The notes under the pieces were generated by a model, which was not told where the DNA came from, did not search any database, and worked only from the letters and a program-made list of their open reading frames with translations. From Mesorhizobium tianshanense (GTDB taxonomy: Bacteria; Pseudomonadota; Alphaproteobacteria; Rhizobiales; Rhizobiaceae), in contig NZ_VLKT01000025.1 in the NCBI RefSeq assembly GCF_007830515.1, positions 49,827 to 113,826 on the forward strand: a DNA stretch of 64,000 nucleotides. Direction: 5' to 3'. The position numbers were made by a program, and so were the translations under genes. Below are positions 34,772 through 42,864 of the stretch, one piece after another; position 1 is the first letter of the stretch, and each line of letters starts with the position of its first letter.

Positions 34772-35659
34772 TTACCGGTCAAGTTCCGGGAAATACGGAT
34801 CAGAGAAAAACCGCCGGTCGCGCTCGCCTTGCAAACAGTCGACAGGAGCCGCCGCATCGATCCGGGTCGTCCCTGGATCGGTCCAGGGATCGGCCCAAGG
34901 GTTGGCAACGCCACTGACCTCGAGGACCAGCTTGCGGCGTATGGCGGTCACGAATTCGGAAGCGGCATAGACCGGCAGCACGAAGGAGCCGGGCCCGCCG
35001 GTAACGCACTCGGCATAGTATTGGTCGAGATGGCTGAAGCTGGGCGACGGGCTGATCAGGATCGGCAGGCCGTTGATGACGATGCCCTTTGCCACCGCGG
35101 CGTCGCGTGTCGTGGTGACGGGCATCCCGATATTGTTGGGGCCATCGCCTGAAATGTCGATGACGCGGCGTTCGCTCTCAAAAGCGGTTCCATCGAAGAG
35201 CCTCGCGCCGAAGGCGAGCGCACCGGAAATCGAGGTGCCGCGAAAGCTCCTGAAAGGGCGGGCCTCGATCTTGTCGGCGAAAACGTCGGCGCTCTCCGCA
35301 CCGTCGATAACCTGCCAGGCAATGACCGCATCGTCGCGGACGGTGCCCGCCCATTCGAAATAGGCGAGCGCAATGCGGCCGGTCGCACCCGAACGCACCG
35401 CCTTGATGAAGTCGGGGTGGCGCAGCGCCTCGACATAACCGGCGCGCTGCAGGGCGAATTCCCTTTCGTCCATCGAGTGCGAAATGTCGACCGCCAGCAC
35501 CAGTTCGACATCCACGGCAATGGTATCGGCGGGCGCGGCCAGTGGTGCTGCCTGAGCGCAGGCAAGGCAGGCAAGCAGGCTAATGCATGTCGCCCAAAAG
35601 TGTGCAGCGGTTTTGGGGTGCCGACATGGATAGAAACAAAGGCCTAAAGCGCGTCGCAT
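34772..35659 (-). CDS. DUF1194 (von Willebrand A-like) secreted protein with repeat-derived N-terminus
   Basis: 295 residues from the ATG at 35659, which has AAGGGAG just upstream. The mature domain starts DTIAVDVELVLAVDISHSMD, a MIDAS-type DxSxS motif, and continues with RIALAYFEWAGTVRDD, SFRGTSISGALAFGARLF and RVIDISGDGPNN. Residues 1-25 (reading MRRALGLCFYPCRHPKTAAH and on) are a translation of R3 and R2 palindromic repeats on the minus strand, directly fused to the hydrophobic signal sequence ISLLACLACAQA. A start at 35695 is possible but adds only more repeat. Function unknown. Confidence 0.87.
   Translation of the reverse strand: MRRALGLCFYPCRHPKTAAHFWATCISLLACLACAQAAPLAAPADTIAVDVELVLAVDISHSMDEREFALQRAGYVEALRHPDFIKAVRSGATGRIALAYFEWAGTVRDDAVIAWQVIDGAESADVFADKIEARPFRSFRGTSISGALAFGARLFDGTAFESERRVIDISGDGPNNIGMPVTTTRDAAVAKGIVINGLPILISPSPSFSHLDQYYAECVTGGPGSFVLPVYAASEFVTAIRRKLVLEVSGVANPWADPWTDPGTTRIDAAAPVDCLQGERDRRFFSDPYFPELDR
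35583..35630. repeat. Palindromic repeat, family R2, inside the 5' end of the DUF1194 gene
   Basis: ATGCATGTCGCCCAAAAGTG ... GCGGTTTTGGGGTGCCGACAT. On the minus strand it is read as codons CRHPKTAAHFWATC of the DUF1194 protein. Confidence 0.88.
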
Positions 35660-35684
35660 GGCTCCCTTCAATGGGACGCGCTTT
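35646..35684. repeat. Palindromic repeat, family R3, holding the DUF1194 start codon
   Basis: AAAGCGCGTC/GACGCGCTTT stem. Its loop contains, on the minus strand, the AAGGGAG ribosome binding site and the ATG of the DUF1194 gene. Confidence 0.85.
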
Positions 35685-35784
35685 AAGCGCGTCAAGCACC
35701 GGTCTAACGCCGCGGACTTCCGAACGAAGCCGGTGATCTTTCGCTGCGATCACGGCGAAATAAAGCTTGGCTGCGTATGACCGG

Positions 35785-37617
35785 CTATTCCTCTTGATAG
35801 GCTGGGACGATGGCCGGGGATGGCTCGATCGCGCCGGCCTTGACGCGGACTGGCTTGAGAGCCGGTCGATCGATGTCTTTCACGATCGTCAATGAGCGCG
35901 GAAAGAATTCAATGTTGTGCTGGCCACGGCCGATATTGAGGATCGCGGCGTCGGCAAGACGCGCCTTCAGCATCGACAGTACCCGCCTCAGCGTCGCGCC
36001 GTCGAACGTATCCAGAGCCTCGTCGATGATCACCCATTTTGGCTGCCGCAGGGCGAGCCGGGCAAAGGCAAGCAGGCGTTGCTCGTCTTCGCCCAGTTCA
36101 CGCTCCCAGCGTGCGGAGCGGTCGAGCGAGGACGACAGGCGCTCGAGACCGACCTCGGCAAGCACCGCCGAGATCTCGGCATCATCCGCCGTGGCCGTGC
36201 CGTCGGCATGGTCGAGCACCTCGCGCAGCGTGCCGAGCGGGAAATAGGGGGTGCGCGGAACGAAGGCGAGCACTGCTCCGGCCGGCATGCCGATACGCCC
36301 GCTTCCCCACGGCCACAGACCGGCAATGGCGCGAAAGAGCAGCGTCTTGCCGGCGCGCGGCTCTCCCGTGATCATGACGCGTTCGCCGGCGCGGATTTCG
36401 ACATGTGGCTCGGCAAGTTTCGTGCATCCATCCGGCGACGCAACCTCGGGCGCCTCGAATGTCAGGCTATCGTTTGGGTTCTCGCCGAACGCGATGCGCC
36501 TTTCGGTGTGGTGAAGCACGTCGGTTTCGCCAAGCGCAATGCGGAAGTCGGCGACCCGCATCAGCGTGGCCCGCCAATCGGCGATGCCGCCGATATTGTT
36601 GATGAACCAGCGCAGCGACGAGTGGACCTGGTTGAAGGCGCCGACCGCCATCATCAGCCCGCCGAAGCTGATATCACCGGCGAAATAGACCGGCGCCGCG
36701 ACCAGGATCGGCGCAACGACAGTGATCCAGCCATAGGTATCGGTCACCCAGGAGAGATTGATCTGGGCGCTGTAGATGCGCCGCATGGCACCGAGCAGGG
36801 TGCCAAGGTCCAGCTCAAGCCGTCGTTTCGCGTCAGCCTCGCCATGCGCAAGCGCGATGGCATCGACATTCTCGTTGACGCGGACCACCGAGGACCGCAG
36901 CTCCGCTTCACGCGTATAGCGGTCGTTGTTGAAGCGGATGAGCGGCCGTCCGACCAGCCAGCTCAGCCAGGAGGCGGTGCCGGCATAGAGGATCGCAGCC
37001 CACACCATGTAGCCCGGAATGGCCAGCGAATAGCCGCCAATATGGAAAACGAAGCCCGAAGACAGCGACCACAAGACGCCGACGAAGGAAACAAGCAGAA
37101 TGAGCGATTGCAGCAGGCCGATGCCGAGACCGGTGGAAAGATCGGAGAGATGCCCGGCATCCTGCTGCATGCGTTGGTCGGGGTTGACGCCGATGGCCCC
37201 GGCATTGGCGAGCCGGAAGGCGCGGCTCGGCCGCATCCATTCGTCGATCAGATCGAGCGTCAGCGCCTCACGCAGCTTCAGCCGGATCATCTGGTCAAGC
37301 CAGGTCTGGCCGATATTGAGCACCACAAGCCCGCCGGCTATTGCCGCAAAGACAACAAGCTGATGCAGGAAGCCCTGCATGTCACGGCGTGCGATCGCGT
37401 CGTAGAAAGGCTGATTCCAGCGGTTGAGCAGGATCTGTCCGATCGAGGTTGCCACAATGACGGCCATGATGCCTATCGACATCCACAGCAGCGTCTTGCG
37501 AACCGGCGAGGTGGTCAGCGCCAGCCGGATTGTCGCCAGCTGGTCGCGCAGGCTGCTGGCCTCGACCGACGCGGCGCCTGGCCGTGCGTTGGCCTTGTCG
37601 TCCGGATGATCAGCCAT
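35785..37617 (-). CDS. BacA/SbmA-type ABC transporter with fused ATPase (BclA/YddA-like)
   Basis: 610 residues. Residues about 35-330 form an SbmA_BacA-like membrane domain with helices such as LLWMSIGIMAVIVATSIGQI and signature NRWNQPFYDAIARRDMQGF. Residues ~390-600 are an ABC ATPase: Walker A GEPRAGKT, a degenerate signature LGEDEQRLLAFARL and Walker B WVIIDEALDTFD. Fused proteins of this type include YddA, mycobacterial Rv1819c and the bradyrhizobial BclA, which handle peptides, bleomycin or cobalamin. Stand-alone BacA is not in the window. Substrate is inferred only. Confidence 0.88.
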   Translation of the reverse strand: MADHPDDKANARPGAASVEASSLRDQLATIRLALTTSPVRKTLLWMSIGIMAVIVATSIGQILLNRWNQPFYDAIARRDMQGFLHQLVVFAAIAGGLVVLNIGQTWLDQMIRLKLREALTLDLIDEWMRPSRAFRLANAGAIGVNPDQRMQQDAGHLSDLSTGLGIGLLQSLILLVSFVGVLWSLSSGFVFHIGGYSLAIPGYMVWAAILYAGTASWLSWLVGRPLIRFNNDRYTREAELRSSVVRVNENVDAIALAHGEADAKRRLELDLGTLLGAMRRIYSAQINLSWVTDTYGWITVVAPILVAAPVYFAGDISFGGLMMAVGAFNQVHSSLRWFINNIGGIADWRATLMRVADFRIALGETDVLHHTERRIAFGENPNDSLTFEAPEVASPDGCTKLAEPHVEIRAGERVMITGEPRAGKTLLFRAIAGLWPWGSGRIGMPAGAVLAFVPRTPYFPLGTLREVLDHADGTATADDAEISAVLAEVGLERLSSSLDRSARWERELGEDEQRLLAFARLALRQPKWVIIDEALDTFDGATLRRVLSMLKARLADAAILNIGRGQHNIEFFPRSLTIVKDIDRPALKPVRVKAGAIEPSPAIVPAYQEE

Positions 37618-37767
37618 GAGCGAGATCCTTGCATTCGGAAGCGGCGCTAACCCCGGTCACGGGCATTGACGGGGCATGCCCGAACCCGTCCTCGACAGAT
37701 AGGTGAGAAAAAGCGCAATTCCTTTCACGAACGCGTCACCCCGGCGGCCAAAGGCGCTCCGTCCTGC

Positions 37768-38511
37768 TTAAGACGTGCGGCCGAGCCTTGTGGCGCCATG
37801 CGGTGAGAAGACCGGCACGAAGACGCGGCGGGAGGCGCGCTGGGCGACCGGCACGCCCTGATAGAGCCGCTTCTGCGCCTCGACCACGATGACGCCGGAA
37901 AAGATCGGCCAGAACCTGCGGCCGGCACGCTCCAGCACATTGTGGAACCGCATCATGAAGCGTCGCCGCGATGGCGGGAAGAACAGGGCATCGGACCAGG
38001 CCGCGGGCGTGAAGTTTGCTTCGCGCAGCAGTTCGGTGAGCTGGCCGCGCGAGAACGGTCGGCCGCTGCCGAAAGGCGTATGCTCGAAACGGGCCCAGAC
38101 ACCGCGCCGGTTGGGCACGACGATGACGACGCGGCCGGCCGGCGACAGCACCCGCCAGATTTCGTTCAGCGTCTCGCGCGGGTTCTCGGCATGTTCGAGC
38201 GAATGGACGAGCAGCATGCGGTCGATGGAGGCATCGACCAGCGGCAATTCCTCATCGAAGACCAGCGCGGTCGCGGTCGGCCCCGTGGCCGGCCAGACCA
38301 CTGCGCCTTGCGTCGCCGGCATGAAGGCAAAGACGCGCTCCGCGTCTGCGCCGAACCGCTCCAGCCACGGCAAGGTGTAACCGAGGCCGACCAGCCGCTC
38401 ATTGGGCACGACAGCCCATATCGAGGACAACGCCATGGTGATCGAGCGTTCGGCCAATCGCCCGAGCGTGGTCGAATAGAAGGAACGGAGATCGACGATA
38501 TCGGAATACAT
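37768..38511 (-). CDS. Class I SAM-dependent methyltransferase
   Basis: 247 residues from the ATG at 38511 (MYSDIVDLRSFYSTTLGRLA); an ATG 13 codons upstream is possible. The SAM region is atypical at motif I (NERLVGLGYTLPWLERFG), but the DRMLLVHSLEHAENPRETLN stretch and the LSPAGRVVIVVPNRRGVWA block are those of methyltransferase type 11. The C-terminal 30 residues are basic. Target unknown. It is divergent from gloB, an order common in Rhizobiales. Confidence 0.85.
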   Translation of the reverse strand: MYSDIVDLRSFYSTTLGRLAERSITMALSSIWAVVPNERLVGLGYTLPWLERFGADAERVFAFMPATQGAVVWPATGPTATALVFDEELPLVDASIDRMLLVHSLEHAENPRETLNEIWRVLSPAGRVVIVVPNRRGVWARFEHTPFGSGRPFSRGQLTELLREANFTPAAWSDALFFPPSRRRFMMRFHNVLERAGRRFWPIFSGVIVVEAQKRLYQGVPVAQRASRRVFVPVFSPHGATRLGRTS

Positions 38512-38608
38512 GCGCGCGACGGTATCTTCGATGCTGCTCAAGTTCAACAAAGGCGGATGACATCCGCGGGCAAGCGCCCTATGTCTGCGGCGACAAGGGG
38601 CCGACGAA

Positions 38609-38623
38609 GGAGAGAGAGAGAGA
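38609..38623 (+). repeat. (GA)n tract in the gloB ribosome binding site
   Basis: About seven GA units immediately before ACGCGATG. The purine tract doubles as the Shine-Dalgarno region. Confidence 0.75.
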
Positions 38624-38627
38624 CGCG

Positions 38628-39395
38628 ATGCCGGTTGAAATTGAACAGTTCATGTGCCGCAGCGACAATTTCGGTGTGCTGGTGCATGACCCGAAAAGCG
38701 GCCAGACCGCGATCATCGACGCGCCCGAGGAGGCGCCGATCCTGGCCGCGATCGAGCGTACCGGCTGGTCGCCGACCATGATCCTGACCACCCATCATCA
38801 TGTCGACCATGTCGAGGCCAATATGGCGCTGAAGGAGCGCTTCAAGCTGCGCATCGTCGGACCGGAGGCGGAAAGGGCCAAGATCCCGGGCATCGACGAG
38901 ACCGTCGAGCAAGGTTCGGTCATCCGCCTCGGCGAGGAGAGGATCGACGTGATCGCCACGCCCGGCCACACGGCAGGCCATGTCTCCTATCATCTGCCGG
39001 CGTCGAAAGTGGCCTTCACCGCCGATACGCTGTTCGCGCTCGGCTGCGGCCGGCTGTTCGAATGCAAGCCGCCGGTGATGTATGATTCGTTGAAAAAGCT
39101 CGCCGCACTTCCGGCCGAGACGGTCGTCTATTGCGGCCATGAATACACCCTCGCCAACGCCCGCTTCGCGCTGACCGTCGAACCGACCAATTCGGCGCTG
39201 AAGGAGCGCGCCGCCAAGATCGAGGCGCTGCGCGCCGACGGCAAGCCGACGCTGCCGACCACGATCGGCGAGGAACTGTCGACCAATCCGTTCCTGCGCT
39301 GGCACGACCCGGCAATCCGCAAGCATCTCGGCATGGAGAAGGCCACCGACGCCGAAGTGTTCGCCGAGATCCGCAAGCGCAAGGACAATTTCTAG
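38628..39395 (+). CDS. gloB: Hydroxyacylglutathione hydrolase (glyoxalase II)
   Basis: Hydrolyses S-lactoylglutathione to lactate and glutathione. It has 255 residues. Metallo-beta-lactamase fold: THHHVDHVEANMAL near residues 55-68 gives the THxHxDH binuclear metal site, ATPGHTAGHVSYH near 108-120 another histidine, FTADTLFALGCGRLFE the bridging aspartate and YCGHEYTLANARFA the last histidine. A purine dinucleotide tract overlaps the ribosome binding site. Confidence 0.95.
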   Translation: MPVEIEQFMCRSDNFGVLVHDPKSGQTAIIDAPEEAPILAAIERTGWSPTMILTTHHHVDHVEANMALKERFKLRIVGPEAERAKIPGIDETVEQGSVIRLGEERIDVIATPGHTAGHVSYHLPASKVAFTADTLFALGCGRLFECKPPVMYDSLKKLAALPAETVVYCGHEYTLANARFALTVEPTNSALKERAAKIEALRADGKPTLPTTIGEELSTNPFLRWHDPAIRKHLGMEKATDAEVFAEIRKRKDNF

Positions 39396-39470
39396 AGCAC
39401 GATCCCGAACCGAAGGTCAGCGCAGCAGAAAGTTGCAGACTTTTCGGACAAGATCATGTGAAAAAACAAA
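39395..39470. repeat. Palindromic repeat, family R1 (copy 1 of 3 in a row)
   Basis: GAGCACGATCCCGAACCG ... AGTTGCAGACTTTTCGG ... AAGATCATG. Starts at the gloB stop. Confidence 0.85.
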
Positions 39471-39475
39471 GGCCT

Positions 39476-39537
39476 AGAGCATGATCCCGAAAAGTGGATT
39501 CCGGTTTTCGGAAAAGATCATGCTCAAACAAAAAAGT
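39476..39537. repeat. Palindromic repeat, family R1 (copy 2 of 3)
   Basis: GAGCATGATCCCGAAAAG, TTCCGGTTTTCGG and AAAGATCATGCTC; the outer arms are perfectly inverted. Confidence 0.88.
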
Positions 39538-39544
39538 TAGAGCC

Positions 39545-39567
39545 CCATCCCGATTCTATCGGGATGG
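39545..39567. repeat. Hairpin module within the repeat cluster
   Basis: CCATCCCGAT pairs with ATCGGGATGG around TCT. A related stem occurs in the R1-containing spacer after accA (near 57904-57926). Confidence 0.85.
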
Positions 39568-39579
39568 ACCAGGCTCTAG

Positions 39580-39635
39580 AGCTTCGGACCCAAAATGGAG
39601 ACCGGTTTTGGGAAAAATCCGATGTCCGAACAAGA
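39580..39635. repeat. Palindromic repeat, family R1/R2-like (copy 3 of 3)
   Basis: TTCGGACCCAAAATGGAG followed by ACCGGTTTTGGG and TCCGATGTCCGAA. The outer TTCGGAC/GTCCGAA and inner CCCAAAA/TTTTGGG arms are inverted. Confidence 0.75.
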
Positions 39636-39655
39636 AGCCGTGCTAGCCTGAACGC

Positions 39656-40090
39656 ATGACCAGCGCCGCCGAAATCATCGCCACGCTCGGCCTGAAGCCA
39701 CATCCGGAAGGCGGCTGGTATGCCGAGACCTTTCGCGATGGCGCGGAAGGCGGGCGCGGCCATTCGACCGCGATCTACTTCTTGCTGGAAGAGCAGCAAC
39801 TGTCGGCCTGGCACCGGGTCAGGGACGCGGCCGAGGTCTGGCATTTCTATACCGGCGCCCCGCTGGCGCTGTCGATGCATCAGGAAGATGGTCCGGTGAT
39901 CGAACAGGTGCTGGGCGCGGCTCTTGCCGCCGGCGAACGGCCGCAGATCGTCGTTCCGGCCGGCTGGTGGCAGTCGGCGCGCAGCCTCGGCGAATGGACG
40001 CTGGTCGGCTGCACCGTGGCGCCAGGCTTCGATTTCGCCGCCTTCGAGATGGCCGAACCGGGGTGGGAGCCGGGCCTGCCCCAGGGTTAA
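39656..40090 (+). CDS. DUF985 cupin-fold protein
   Basis: 144 residues. The family blocks are LGLKPHPEGGWYAETFRD near the start, STAIYFLLEEQQLSAWHRV near 38-56, EVWHFYTGAPLAL and VPAGWWQSARSLGEWTLVGC toward the end. These give a cupin barrel; metal-binding histidines are in HPEGGWY, WHR and WHFY. Function unknown. The spacer before it (260 bp) is filled with palindromic repeats. Confidence 0.87.
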   Translation: MTSAAEIIATLGLKPHPEGGWYAETFRDGAEGGRGHSTAIYFLLEEQQLSAWHRVRDAAEVWHFYTGAPLALSMHQEDGPVIEQVLGAALAAGERPQIVVPAGWWQSARSLGEWTLVGCTVAPGFDFAAFEMAEPGWEPGLPQG

Positions 40091-40277
40091 AACCCAATCG
40101 CTTCGAACGACGAATTCGACCTGTCATTCACTGCCGCTGCGGGGCTTCCCGAAAGCGGCCGCAGATCGCTCAGGATTCGGACTCCCAAGGCAGGCCCAAG
40201 CGGCGATCAATGGAATTGCTTGGATTCATGAGCTGGCAACCGCCGTACACCTCAGGAGTAGACTCAAGGCGCGCCTC

Positions 40278-40306
40278 TTGACAGGCGAAACTATCTGGTA
40301 GATATT
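40278..40306 (+). promoter_or_regulatory. Promoter of the ArsR/SRPBCC/hydrolase cassette
   Basis: TTGACA at 40278-40283, a 17-bp spacer and GATATT at 40301-40306, a close match to the housekeeping consensus. It is 32 bp upstream of the ArsR start codon. Confidence 0.7.
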
Positions 40307-40321
40307 CCTTCCGGAAGTAAT
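40304..40321. promoter_or_regulatory. Operator-like palindrome overlapping the -10 box
   Basis: ATTCCTTCCGGAAGTAAT is an 18-bp dyad, perfect except for one symmetric pair. It covers the end of the -10 element and the expected transcription start, so a bound repressor would block initiation. The adjacent ArsR gene is the obvious candidate. Confidence 0.65.
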
Positions 40322-40337
40322 TAATACCGGATACGAT

Positions 40338-40655
40338 ATGGACATCGACAAGACCTTCTCAGCTCTCGCCGACCCAACTCGCCGCGCCATCCTTGCGAGA
40401 CTTGCCCTTGGCGAGGCGTCGGTCGCCGAACTCGCAGAGCCGTTTGACATGACGCCCCGGGCGGTTTCTCTTCACGTGAGTGTGCTCGAAAAGGCCGGTC
40501 TCATTTCTCGAACACGCGACGCCCAGCGTCGGCCCAGCCGCTTGGAACTGGCGCCACTCCAAGAGGTAGATGCTTGGCTGGAGCAATATCGGGCGCTTTG
40601 GGAAGGTCGTTTCGATCGAATGGCTGCGCTGCTTAAGGAGGCCCGCCATGAATGA
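40338..40655 (+). CDS. ArsR-family transcriptional regulator
   Basis: 105 residues, starting MDIDKTFSALADPTRRAILA, the standard ArsR N-terminus. The recognition helix region is SVAELAEPFDMTPRAVSLHV near residues 31-50, and the wing is ISRTRDAQRRPSRLEL. There are no metal-site cysteines. Its stop overlaps the SRPBCC start by 8 bp. ArsR/SRPBCC pairs of this type are widespread in Rhizobiales and Actinobacteria, with the regulator acting on its own operon. Confidence 0.92.
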   Translation: MDIDKTFSALADPTRRAILARLALGEASVAELAEPFDMTPRAVSLHVSVLEKAGLISRTRDAQRRPSRLELAPLQEVDAWLEQYRALWEGRFDRMAALLKEARHE

Positions 40656-41130
40656 CGCTCGACGCCTGACCTTGACCCGCTCCTTCGACGCACCTTGTGC
40701 TGAGGTCTACCGGTTGTGGACCGAACCTGCTCTCGTCTCCCAATGGTGGGGCATTCAAGGCTCGACCGTTCAGCTTTGCGAGTTGGATGTGCGGGTAGGC
40801 GGAAGGTGGCGCATCTATATGCAAACAGCCAGCGGCAAGCTTTATCCCAATGCGGGTGAATACATCGAAGTGATCCCCAACAGCCGCCTTGTCTACAGTG
40901 ACGAGCCTGATCCATCGATCGCCGAGTGGCATGGAGATATTCCTGGCAGAATCCAACACACGGTCCGCTTCGATCAACTTGATTTGGCAACACTCGTAAC
41001 CTTGGACGTGACCTTTGCGTCCGCCGCCGACCGCCGCCGTTTGGTCGGCTTTGGAATGGACAAGGGGCTCGAGCAAGGGCTTGACCGGCTTACTCAGCTT
41101 TTGACTCGTCTCTTGCCCGTCGATCCATAA
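40648..41130 (+). CDS. SRPBCC (AHSA1-like) domain protein
   Basis: 160 residues with a START-like ligand-binding fold. It begins RRLTLTRSFDAPCAEVYRLW, and WTEPALVSQWWGIQGSTVQLCELDVRVGG carries the family's WxxxxxxxxW pattern. The C-terminal helix is GFGMDKGLEQGLDRLTQLL. These proteins bind hydrophobic ligands or help partner proteins; no specific function can be assigned. Overlaps the ArsR gene by 8 bp and is followed by the hydrolase gene after 18 bp. Confidence 0.88.
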   Translation: MNDARRLTLTRSFDAPCAEVYRLWTEPALVSQWWGIQGSTVQLCELDVRVGGRWRIYMQTASGKLYPNAGEYIEVIPNSRLVYSDEPDPSIAEWHGDIPGRIQHTVRFDQLDLATLVTLDVTFASAADRRRLVGFGMDKGLEQGLDRLTQLLTRLLPVDP

Positions 41131-41148
41131 ACCTCAAGGACAATCGAG

Positions 41149-42036
41149 ATGCAACGACGCTGCTTCCTCGCCGAAGCCACGGCTCTGCTTTGCCTATCGA
41201 CAAACAAGACATTCGCTCAGATCAACAAGGAGACGATACCGATGCAGGTTAGCAAGCCGCGATATGCTATGTCTGAGGATGGCACCAAGATCGCCTTCTG
41301 GTCTAATGGAAATGGCCCAGTCATCATCATGGTGGTGGGTGCTTTCAATGATCACAATACAGGGGCAGACTTGGCTGCAGAACTCACTCGCTCCTACACC
41401 GTCGTGACATATGACAGGCGCGGCCGAGGGGCGAGCGGAGATGCACCCACCTACTCGACGGACCGCGAAGTTGAGGACCTCACCGCGATCCTGGAAGCCG
41501 TTGGCGGAGATGCCGATGTTCTCGGTTTTTCGTCTGGCGCGTCGCTCGTACTAATGGCTGCGGCCGAGGGTATTCCTCTCTCGAAGCTCATCCTCGTGGA
41601 AGCGCCATGGATGATCTCCGAGGCACGCCCCAGGCCCGACCTTGATCTGGAGGCTAGTCTACGGGAACTAGTCGCCAAGGGCCAACCTGGCGAGGCCGTG
41701 GAACTGTTCCAACGCGATTACATCGGCATGCCTGAGGGCGTTATTGCCCAGATGCGCAACGCGCCTTTCCGGCCATTCATGGAGAGCATGGCCCAGACGC
41801 TGTCCTACGAAGCGGCGATCATGCGGGATCTAACCCTTCCAGAAGGTTTGGCGGTTAAGGTCGACCAGCCCGTGCTGTTGCTCTATGGCGAGAAGAGTCC
41901 CAGTTGGATGGGTGAGACAGCAGCCAAAATAGCGGGCGAGCTCTCCCATGGACGGCACGCGGAGGTCGCTGGTATTGGCCACGATCTGACGGTTGATATC
42001 CTGCCGCACATTGAGGGCTTCCTCGAGGCGAATTGA
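41149..42036 (+). CDS. Alpha/beta-hydrolase
   Basis: 295 residues. The N-terminus MQRRCFLAEATALLCLSTNK is a weak secretion-like signal; an in-frame ATG about 31 codons on gives a 264-residue cytosolic enzyme beginning QVSKPRYAMSEDG. The oxyanion strand reads YTVVTYDRRGRGASGD, the nucleophile elbow GFSSGAS (serine near residue 127), and the catalytic histidine is in GIGHDLTVDILP near the end. Third gene of the ArsR cassette. The reaction is unknown. Confidence 0.87.
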   Translation: MQRRCFLAEATALLCLSTNKTFAQINKETIPMQVSKPRYAMSEDGTKIAFWSNGNGPVIIMVVGAFNDHNTGADLAAELTRSYTVVTYDRRGRGASGDAPTYSTDREVEDLTAILEAVGGDADVLGFSSGASLVLMAAAEGIPLSKLILVEAPWMISEARPRPDLDLEASLRELVAKGQPGEAVELFQRDYIGMPEGVIAQMRNAPFRPFMESMAQTLSYEAAIMRDLTLPEGLAVKVDQPVLLLYGEKSPSWMGETAAKIAGELSHGRHAEVAGIGHDLTVDILPHIEGFLEAN

Positions 42037-42180
42037 CCGGCTGGGAGGCGTTTGGGCGCTGAACCAAGTCCGCACCAGGTGATCTTCAACTTCAGCTATC
42101 GCGCTCAGTTGCTAAAAGCCGCCCTTCCGCTTCCCCACCCATCCCGGCCATTGGTGGCAGCCAGCCGAGTGAATTTTGAC

Positions 42181-42864
42181 CTAGACTGAGCCGTGTTTCA
42201 GCAGAAAACCCAGGGTGATCGCCAGTTGGGCGGCGTAATACAGCGCCCAGACCGCGTAACGCATCCACACGCGGTGCGGCGAGAGGGCGGGCGCCAGGAA
42301 TTTTTCCGCGGCCAGCAGCCCGTCGGAGGCCATGAACAGAACCGCGCCGCCGATGATCCAGACATGGCTGAGCGTGAGCGCGGAAATCCCCATGGCAAGG
42401 ATTGCCGCTATATAGGCGCCTACCGGAAGGCGTAAGGCGGGACCGACACGGCGCCAGAGCGCAAGAAGCATGGCGAGCGCAAAGACGGCCATCGCCACGG
42501 CAATCGCTCCGCGCCACGGCTCGGCCGAGAGCAGCCCGAACCCGCCGCCGGAGCGCGCGAACAGCACGACATAGAGCACATGCGCGGCGAGAAAACTGGC
42601 GAGCCCGCCGAGAAAGGCCTTTTCGCCGTCGCGCGACAGGAAGGCATCGCCGACGGCACTGAGCGCCAGCGCCGCGACGAGCAGCCAGGGACCGCCCTGC
42701 AGCGATGCCAGCACGGCAAGCATTGCCACCGCCAGCGTCTTGGCCGCCGAACGCGCCAGCGTCGGCCGCATGTCCAGGGTGAAAGCGTAGATCACCGCCG
42801 CCGCGACGGAAAACACCAGCGTCGCATTGGCGTTGGCGTCGATACCGCCGGGAAACGGCATCAT
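42181..42864 (-). CDS. Lysoplasmalogenase (YhhN family)
   Basis: 227 residues with about eight hydrophobic segments. Conserved blocks SAVGDAFLSRDGEKAFLGGL near 75-93 (with the family aspartates) and GGAVLFMASDGLLAAEKFL near 175-193 identify the YhhN/TMEM86 family, which hydrolyses lysoplasmalogens. The start ATG at 42864 shares an ATGA with the stop of the upstream EamA gene, so the two are coupled. The enzymatic role in a bacterium without plasmalogens is not clear. Confidence 0.87.
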   Translation of the reverse strand: MMPFPGGIDANANATLVFSVAAAVIYAFTLDMRPTLARSAAKTLAVAMLAVLASLQGGPWLLVAALALSAVGDAFLSRDGEKAFLGGLASFLAAHVLYVVLFARSGGGFGLLSAEPWRGAIAVAMAVFALAMLLALWRRVGPALRLPVGAYIAAILAMGISALTLSHVWIIGGAVLFMASDGLLAAEKFLAPALSPHRVWMRYAVWALYYAAQLAITLGFLLKHGSV

